Source: Pseudopyrenochaeta lycopersici
Lineage: Eukaryota > Ascomycota > Dothideomycetes > Pleosporales > Pseudopyrenochaetaceae
Direction of reading: 5' to 3'
Assembly: GCA_003313425.1 (NCBI GenBank)
Contig: NHZP01000023.1
Span: forward strand, 558,001-622,000
DNA length: 64,000 bases
A program made the position numbers and the translations under genes. Of the stretch, positions 57,501-64,000 are shown piece after piece (the stretch's first letter is position 1; each line of letters begins with the position of its first letter). The notes under the pieces are model-generated. The model worked only from the letters and a program-made list of their open reading frames with translations. It ran no database searches and was not told the DNA's origin.

Positions 57501-57686
57501 CCTCCCAGGCCATTGCTATAACAAAACCCTACGGCCTACTCGGTCCACGACGCTGTTACTCTTGTGTTGTCGAGGCTACTGGTAGTCGAAGGGCACATTG
57601 CTACTTTCTTTCTCTTCTTTTCACGGTTTTCCTTTCTTATACGCCGCGGGCTCGGTCTACTGCTCGTATCCTTTCTTTAATTCGCA
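54517..57686. other. Long divergent intergenic region of noxB and the small membrane protein gene
   Basis: Start codons of the two genes diverge across 3.2 kb. Many overlapping frames of 60-140 codons exist on both strands but none has a recognised motif. The last 100 bases before the plus-strand gene are pyrimidine-rich (CTTTCTTTCTCTTCTTTTCACG near 57605), as is common at fungal core promoters. Confidence 0.5.
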
Positions 57687-58241
57687 ATGGGCAAGTTAAT
57701 CAAGAATCACTGGGCGCGCCTCGTCATTCTCACGGCGGCAGCTTGTAAGTCACAATCCAATTCTTTTCTGGCTTCGAGTCGAAATCGTGTTGACAGTCAA
57801 CAAGATCAAATAGCAGCTGCTATCGAGGCGTTCTTCTGGCCTAAAATCTTCTGGGACTTCCTCACCAAGAACCTCGATGGCGCCGTAAAGCCCATCCCAG
57901 TCCTACAAGTCCTCAATGTGATCCTTGGCTTCATCGGTCTGGCATGGGAATGGCCGTTGCCACTACTCGCAGGCACAGGACTTCACCGATCAATCGAGGC
58001 ACGCCTTATCATCTACCCACTGAGTGCATTATGTGCACTCTTAATTTATCAGGGCACCAACTCAGGACTGTACTACATTATCGGCATGGGAGCCTATTTC
58101 TGGGCGTACAGTGAGGGCGAGGTATGTTCAACAAACAGGGCGCTTCAAGCATATCAAGCTGACAATAGTTGAAAGATTGTATGTCCCGAGCCATGGACAC
58201 TGCCAAAGCGTGGATCTACTGCTCGGAGATTGGGGGCATAG
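57687..58241 (+). CDS. Small four-helix membrane protein of ascomycetes, function unknown
   Basis: The exons are 57687-57744, 57805-58121 and 58176-58241 (introns of 60 and 54 bp), giving 146 residues. Hydrophobic segments are HWARLVILTAAA, PVLQVLNVILGFIGLAWEWP, RLIIYPLSALCALLIYQG and GLYYIIGMGAYFWAYSEGE. The C-terminus is IVCPEPWTLPKRG and a short basic end. The last acceptor was chosen because only that frame continues this conserved-looking tail; using the earlier AG gives an unrelated extension. This resembles a widely conserved fungal membrane family without known function. Likely an ER or vacuolar resident, but that is a guess. Confidence 0.75.
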
Positions 58242-59039
58242 CTTTGGCCCAATTTCACCCTTCGCTTCAACTACTTCCCGCAACGATTATGTACCATGTC
58301 CAAGAAGACCATGTATTCACTTTAGTACTACGCGATTACTATGTGCAATTTTGCAGGCGTTCATGGAGAGACAGACGAGCAGGACTAGCTATTTGATTTC
58401 CAAGATGCCACGACCTCAAGACTGCATCGCATCATGCCAGTCCTCTATTTCCATCAATAAGGTAGTGCACTCTACTCAGCAACTCGCGAGCTATGAGGTA
58501 GCCAAATTCAAAATTAACAACACTCATGATCGATTTCACCATGGCGCTTGAATTTTTGGTGTTCGTGCCCATCACTAATTTCGTGGTGGACTTGAACCAC
58601 AAGTGCGGCAGATGGAGTTTCAGGATGTCGAGCGCCTTATGTTTCATCATGGCCTCGAACATTTTGCGCCTCAGAAAAAGGCTCCGCTAAGCCTACTTCT
58701 TCACGCATTTTGATGCAATGACGTCTCGTTCAAGATTATCTGTGGCGTGGATCATTGAGATGCTCTGGGTGAAAAGTACGCTCAAACTAGCGCAATAGCT
58801 TGCTCTCGCGCTTCCCAGACTTTGCGTGTTACTAGTGACTAGCTGCCTTTTTTCTATCATTGGTACTTTAGCCGTGCCTATTGAGGAGGCTAATGAGATG
58901 GAGGTGCAGTAAGAGAAGGTAAGCAGATTCAGGTATGGCTAGACGGCAATAAACAGACTGGGTAGACTCTTAATAATTGAAACAAGATCCTCAGGGAGAA
59001 GGACAATCCGAAAACAGACACAAAGCAAACCAACAGGGC
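58242..59039. other. Convergent intergenic, no gene
   Basis: 3' regions of the small membrane protein (+) and polyol dehydrogenase (-). No gene was recognised. Confidence 0.55.
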
Positions 59040-60293
59040 TCACTCATCAATTCCTTCCGGTCCTTCAATCAAAATTTTGATCCCCTTCCCCTGCTTCACA
59101 TCCGCAAACGCACTTTCGGCATCATCGAATTTAACCTTCCCAGTGATCAACTCTTTGACCGAAATGCGTCCACCAGCAACAAGATCAACAGCTGTCTGAT
59201 AGTCCCCAGGTCCGTAGCGGAAGGAGCCCTTAACGTTCAGTTCTTTGGTGCACATGGCCATGATGGGGAAGGTGATGTCGGGTTTGCCCATGCCGCCCTG
59301 GAGTCGTTGGTCAGTTCCGGAACTCGGAAGTGGAGAAATGAGAGACTTACCTGTACGTAGGTACCGCCCATCCTGAGCGCATGGATTGCTGTTTGAATAC
59401 AAGGTTCCGCTCCACTCGCGTCAATAATAACATCTGCACCCGGCCCCAACTCACATTCCTTGATCAAGTTTCTGGCATTCTCCTCTGCGCTCGCCCTTGC
59501 ACTCTTGAAGCTAGCATTCGCTGCGTACCTGAGCGCGAATTGCAGTCTCTCGTCGTTGATATCTACAGTAACTATCTTCTTTGCGCCATATGCCTTTGCA
59601 ACAGCGCAGCATAATAAGCCGACAGGGCCTGCGCCGAAGACGACGACCGAATCACCAGGCTTGATAGAAGCTTGCCGTGTGATATGTACTGCGACAGCAG
59701 TGGGTTCGATGAGCGCACCTTCTTCCAGACTCATATTCTCAGGAAGCTTATAGCAGTAATCTTCAGGAAGCGTATAGTATCTCGCCAACGTTCCATCATA
59801 TGGCGGCGTCGCAGCGAATGCCATATCAGGGCAAAGATTATAGGTTCCATCTTTGCACCTTACACATCGCCGGCACGGAACTCCAGGCTCCATAGCAACG
59901 CGGTCACCAACCTTCAATGTCTTGACCTTGTCGCCAACAGCGTGTATGATACCTGCGGATTCATGACCGAGCACCATAGGCGACTCGACAATGAAGTGAC
60001 CGATGCGGCCTTCCACCCAGTAGTGTACGTCTGAACCGCAGATGCCGGTCCATCGAGGCTTGACAATGACATCGTGTGGTGATGCAAGTTCTGGGATGGG
60101 TCGGTCTTCGTAGACTACTTTGTTCGGAGCCTGGAGAACAAAAGATGGGTTCTGCAGGCCTGTCAGTTCCCCTGCGATTCAATTCATGGGTTTTAGGCTC
60201 TGCCGGCGGTGTTGCCCAATACTCGAGGTGTCTGGAGGGGTTGCTGGCGGGGTAGAGGAGCCATACCTTTTGGGAAGCTGTTTGTGTTGTCAT
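59040..60293 (-). CDS. Polyol dehydrogenase (xylitol/sorbitol type, zinc medium-chain)
   Basis: The minus-strand exons are 60267-60293, 59351-60151 and 59040-59297 (introns of 115 and 53 bp), giving 361 residues. The catalytic zinc region is TGICGSDVHYWVEGRIG then VLGHESAG. The four structural-zinc Cys lie in CRRCVRCKDGTYNLC. The Rossmann motif is VFGAGPVGLLCCAVAKAYGA with Asp at IVTVDINDE, which favours NAD over NADP. GSFRYGPGDYQTAVDLVAGG is typical of xylitol/sorbitol dehydrogenases. It oxidises xylitol to xylulose, sorbitol to fructose, or L-arabinitol; these cannot be separated by eye. The first exon is only nine codons. Confidence 0.88.
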
Positions 60294-60746
60294 TTTTGAG
60301 GCTTGAGAAAATGCAGCGTTATTGTGTCTTCAAGAGTTACCACAAGGTCTGGAAGGAGAGAAAATTGAGAAACACAGACAAGGTATTGGGAGCAGCTCAC
60401 GCGTAGCTCAAACGCCGATGACGAAGGAATTCATGGGGGCTGTAGCTTCGCACTAGGCTATCCCGCTCTGGGTTGCGGACAAAGCCCTAGCGCAGGCGAG
60501 ATGTTAAAATACATGCGTAATCATCCGCACATTTTAACCGGCGTTTGTATATCGGCTTTTGGAACGATATATCGGTGCAGATACCGATGTCGCTATCGAA
60601 CGCCGTCGCTATGTGAAGGACTTGACTAAATGAAATGGGAAAATTTGACAGCTCATGAGGAGTGGGGCAGCGTTCTGAGTAAATATTAACCGCCAAAATC
60701 GGCAAATCTGGAGTTTGAAATTATGAGCGAGTTATAGGTGCACGGC
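60294..60746. promoter_or_regulatory. Upstream region of the polyol dehydrogenase gene
   Basis: 453 bp between the start of the polyol dehydrogenase and the stop of the next minus-strand gene. No gene; no clear regulatory motif was assigned. Confidence 0.4.
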
Positions 60747-61834
60747 TCAGACGGAGTGTGCGATTTGCCTGCCCCAGCAAGACCACCAACAAGTCACGAG
60801 CGTTTTGTCGTCTTGGTCTTCGATTGTTCCTGACCGGCCCCAGTCATCGTAGCCCTTTTCTTCTCCTTCTTCTAGGATTTCAAGTCCAATGCCTGCCATT
60901 CGTAGGCGGAAATCTTTGATCTCTGGCAGATATGCGTCCCTGTACGGAAACTCGACAATAACCTTGGCATCATTGGCTTCAGAGAGCCATACTTCGATAG
61001 TATTGACTAACATACGCGGATGCTCAGGAGAATATAGAGAGTCGGCGGCAAGAATCAGGGGAAATTTCGCTGTCACCGTTTCGTCATCATTAGCAACCGC
61101 ACCAGCTGTATAGGGATTACAGGAGGTGGGATGTGTCCAATCGAGCACGGCTGTACAGGTAGAACCACAGCCTCGATTGGAGACTGCGCTGTTGTCCTTT
61201 GCATTACGTGCTAGGTTTGGACATATACTGGGTAAGTCGGTGAGAACAACATCGGCACCCAAACCGGCCATTGCGAGTCCCACTAACCCGGTTCCCGATC
61301 CCAGCTCGAGGACTTGCAATCTCTTCTGCGTTTCCGTTGGCACGAGGTTGAAGGTGCAAAGCCGTTTTGCAAGGAGATATGAGGCTGCCCACGTCTTCAA
61401 GCCCAGGTCATCACCGGTGAGGGCGGGTTCGTGGATGCAGAGCTCGAATGGGCCGGATGGCGAGGGAATGCGGAACTTGCGCGACATGGCACCCATAGCA
61501 GTACGACCAGATCGCTCGCTGAGCCGTAGACTGGCTTGAGTCCATATCTCCTCTTTCGCGTCGTCATCTTCTATCCAGGCGAGACTACTGCTCACAATGC
61601 TTATAAGGTATCGGGTAGCGCCTCCCGGATCTACCTGTGACCGTTCTTCCATGGGTCCTTCTGTACCATCGCATACATCCCATGACGGCGGAGTCGCAAC
61701 CAGAAGTGCAAGCGCGCTGAGAAGGGCGTTCGCGGACGGCTTGGTGTAGAGTTGTGGTAAGTCGAGGACTGTGTGCAATTGTAAGTATGTAATGGAGCAA
61801 TGGGGTGTAAATATGCACCGTCAATCACTGCCAT
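60747..61834 (-). CDS. SAM-dependent protein methyltransferase (Rrg1/EFM2-like, FAM86 type)
   Basis: The minus-strand exons are 61819-61834 and 60747-61768 (intron of 50 bp), giving 345 residues. LQVLELGSGTGLVGLAMAGL is SAM motif I and GADVVLTDLPSICPNLARN is motif II with its acidic residue. VLDWTHP and LILAADSLYSPEHPRMLV complete the lysine-methyltransferase-16 pattern. The N-terminal helical region (DLPQLYTKPSANALLSALAL, AWIEDDDAKEEIWTQASLRL) resembles FAM86/EFM proteins that methylate elongation factor 2. The five-codon first exon (MAVID) is a prediction; it is the only ATG that reaches the frame by a GT-AG intron. Confidence 0.8.
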
Positions 61835-62007
61835 ATTGCGACCGAAACGCGCGGGACAAGCACCTGCCGGCGTTCCAAGGCAGGGTGGCAAAGCCATCAA
61901 AGTTCCAGGCTGGCCCGTGCGCATCAGGTTGAGGGATGGCGGGGCAGGGTAGCGAAGTGCAAGAACAAGAGAGCGGGTGCTACGTCGATGTCTGGTAGAG
62001 GGTACGT

Positions 62008-62822
62008 TCAATCTTTTTTCAGTGTGGTCTTAAAGCCATAGTAAGCTTGCTCCATGTCGAATTGAAACTCGCGTGCCTGCTCGTCGTTCAACTTCTCGGC
62101 GGCGCGCATCTGATTTAGCGTAATCAGCCACTGCACGATCTTGCCCTTGCTCTCGAACTCCTTGTCTGTGACCTTGTTGACTGCCTGTATGATCTCGACC
62201 AACAGCGGATGTAAAGTGTCCTTCTCCACAAGGCCAATCTTGATAGCGTCGAGCAAGGTGATGAAGGTTTCGGTCGCGTTGACCACGAGTGTCGCGTCGG
62301 CGAAGTCGCCCTGCTGGGCTGGCTTGGAGGGTCCTTGTTCCACAGTAGCCGGGATACCAACGCGCAGTCGTTCGGTGGCTCGGGGGCATTCCATCTGGCC
62401 CAATGTCAGCCGAGGACGGGCAACTGCCGCCAGTGCCTACATACATGCCATTCCTTTGTGAACTGCTCCAAGTCGCCAAACGCCCTGGCAACCGTGTCGT
62501 TTGCAAGATTGGACTTGTATTGCTTCAATAGCCTGCTACATGTCTCGGTGTAGTCGGCCTCGGCGATTGAGTCCTTCAGATAGGCCTTCTCGATAGCGTC
62601 GACCGTGACGATGATACTATAGATCTCGGCCAAGGAATCGTTCAGATCTCGCTCGGCATTTGTCGTAGACAGCTTGACTTCCTGGACATGGGAAAATCAG
62701 CGGTTGGCCCAGGCCCGTAGCATGACAGCACTGCGTACCTCGTCGAGGCTGATGGTTGCCGAGAGCGCAGCGCGCGGAATATACGGCGTCGGCGCGTAGG
62801 CCAGCTGTCGGTTGCCGTACAT
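62008..62822 (-). CDS. VPS28: ESCRT-I subunit Vps28
   Basis: The minus-strand exons are 62739-62822, 62445-62681 and 62008-62394 (introns of 57 and 50 bp), giving 235 residues. The N-terminal domain (EVKLSTTNAERDLNDSLAEI, then VDAIEKAYLKDSI and YTETCSRLLKQYKS) binds Vps23. The C-terminal four-helix domain (FITLLDAIKIGLVEKDTLHP to FQFDMEQAYYGF) recruits ESCRT-II. It sorts ubiquitinated cargo into multivesicular bodies. Length and motifs match the family. It diverges from NOC2 with 191 bp between the start codons. Confidence 0.93.
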
Positions 62823-63013
62823 GCTGTGTGGGCGTGGACGAAGGCTGGAGCTCTGTGCAAGACTGTGGACAGCTGGTGGTGCCCGTGGCCTGCCCAAGCA
62901 CCCGGGCACGGAGCCGCAGACCCTGTAAGTCTTGGCAGAACTTTTTTGATGCGAGCTAGTTTTTTTGAACGGCAGCGCTTGAACTTGCCAACAACGCCTG
63001 TCGCGCCGCCAAA

Positions 63014-64000
63014 ATGCCCGTGTCAAAGGCAACGAAGAAGTTTGAGAAGAACAAGCTGCACGATGTCATCAAGAAGCGCAAGGATGTCGCCAAAATCAAG
63101 CAGAGAAAACAGATGGACATCAAGAAGAAGGAACGCAAAGCCAGAGACAATGCCAAAGCCGAGGCCCTCGAAACCGATGCCTCCCAGAAGCCTGCCGCCA
63201 ATCGCGTGAAAGACGATGGCTTCGGCGAAATGTCCATGGACCAGTTCTTCCAGGGCGGCTTCCAAATACCAGAGATGAAGAAGAACCGTTCGACCAAGCA
63301 GCAGACTGGCAAGCGAAAACGTACACCTGTCGAGGGCGAGGGCGAGGGCGATGGGGCGAACGAGGTACATGCAGCTGCCGACGAGTCCGGCTCAGATAGC
63401 GACTCGGGCGACGACGAAGATGCACATAAGGAGCAGCTCGCTGGGCTGGCGCAGAAGGACCCCGAATTCTACAAGTACTTGAAGGAGAATGATGCGGAGC
63501 TTCTAGACTTTGCAGAAGATGCAGACCTGGCCGAGATCGATGCTCTGAGCGCCAGTGAAGACGAGACGACGCCCAGGAAGAAGCAGAAATCAGAGGATGT
63601 CTCCGAGGATGAGAGTGAAGCAGCGCTTAGTAATGAGCTCACGAGGAAGACTGTCCTGAAGTGGAAAACCTCCATGGAAACCAAGTCATCACTGAGAGCT
63701 ATGAAAGAGGTTGTCCTCGCTTTCCGTGCTGCAGCGCATCTGAACGATGAGGAAGGCAAGAAGTACCGGTACTCAATATCTGACCCAGACGGTATGCTCG
63801 CTCCTCGCAGACATTTTCTTGATAATGAACTGATATCCTGCAGTCTATCACGAGGTCCTTGTAACTACATTGCAGCTTGTGCCCAAGGTCTTAGAACATC
63901 ACTTACCAGTCAAGGAGTCTGCTGTAGGCAAAATGTGAGAAACATATTTAAACATTCCAAGGAATAAGCTAATCAAACCAGCCGCGTTTCTACCGACTCC
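63014..64000 (+). CDS. NOC2: Nucleolar complex protein 2 (Noc2), 5' part only
   Basis: Exons 63014-63791 and 63844-63934, then the first 19 bases of a third (63982-64000); the gene runs off the window. The N-terminus is highly basic (FEKNKLHDVIKKRKDVAKIK). DGFGEMSMDQFFQGGF and an acidic SDSDSGDDED stretch follow. The Noc2 domain begins with LAQKDPEFYKYLKENDAELL, continues with WKTSMETKSSLRAMKEVVLA and after the intron VYHEVLVTTLQLVPKVLEHH. Noc2 pairs with Noc1 and Noc3 to move pre-60S ribosomes from nucleolus to nucleoplasm. The last exon start (RVSTDS) fits the conserved domain. Confidence 0.92.

Overview
The window looks like nuclear DNA of a filamentous ascomycete (Pezizomycotina, most likely a Dothideomycete; the class is an inference). 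Genes are split by short introns of about 47-75 bp with GT(A/G)NGT donors, CTRAC-like branch sites and YAG acceptors. The gene set is typical of moulds (noxB, HRD3, NPR2, MCR1, VPS28, NOC2, FRG1, a mitochondrial lysyl-tRNA synthetase). The first 7.7 kb is a very AT-rich repeat island with damage resembling repeat-induced point mutation (RIP).

Region 1 (1-7.7 kb) is nested, decayed transposons: a hAT transposase relic with its right end, a 425-bp fold-back MITE, a 56-bp internally deleted MITE with a perfect 8-bp target duplication, two inverted copies of an unknown repeat that differ in the length of a 9-bp minisatellite, a 17-unit 10-bp tandem repeat, and reading frames full of TAA/TAG. No intact gene is visible. 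Base composition changes sharply near 7.7 kb.

Region 2 (8.3-16.9 kb) is an accessory stretch in decay. A nine-exon secreted metallo-beta-lactamase-fold gene carries an in-frame TAA that splicing does not obviously remove. It is followed by four pseudogenes: a Cys-rich unknown family, a bZIP regulator, a short-chain dehydrogenase and an internally deleted zinc alcohol dehydrogenase. A bZIP regulator with oxidoreductases and a hydrolase suggests a lost metabolic cluster, but this is only inferred.

Region 3 (17-64 kb) is ordinary euchromatin. In order: a conserved fungal protein (-), a Cys-pair/coiled-coil protein (+), NPR2 (-), a DHA2-type MFS transporter (-), HRD3 (+), MCR1 (-), an acyltransferase-3 membrane protein (-), a 2-oxoglutarate/Fe(II) oxygenase (-), FRG1 (+), a formaldehyde-dehydrogenase-like zinc ADH (-), mitochondrial lysyl-tRNA synthetase (+), noxB (-), a small four-helix membrane protein (+), a polyol dehydrogenase (-), an Rrg1/EFM2-like methyltransferase (-), VPS28 (-) and NOC2 (+, cut by the window end). 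A second 425-bp fold-back MITE lies between the convergent FRG1 and ADH genes, so the same family occupies both compartments.

These are mostly independent housekeeping genes. Shared themes are nitrogen/TORC1 signalling and endomembrane traffic (NPR2, VPS28, a possibly vacuolar MFS carrier), ER quality control (HRD3) and redox (MCR1, noxB, dehydrogenases). I found no convincing new multi-gene system. The most interesting material is the MITE/hAT family, the minisatellite expansion and the decaying accessory cluster. Exon boundaries were worked out by hand from splice consensus and frame and should be confirmed with RNA-seq.
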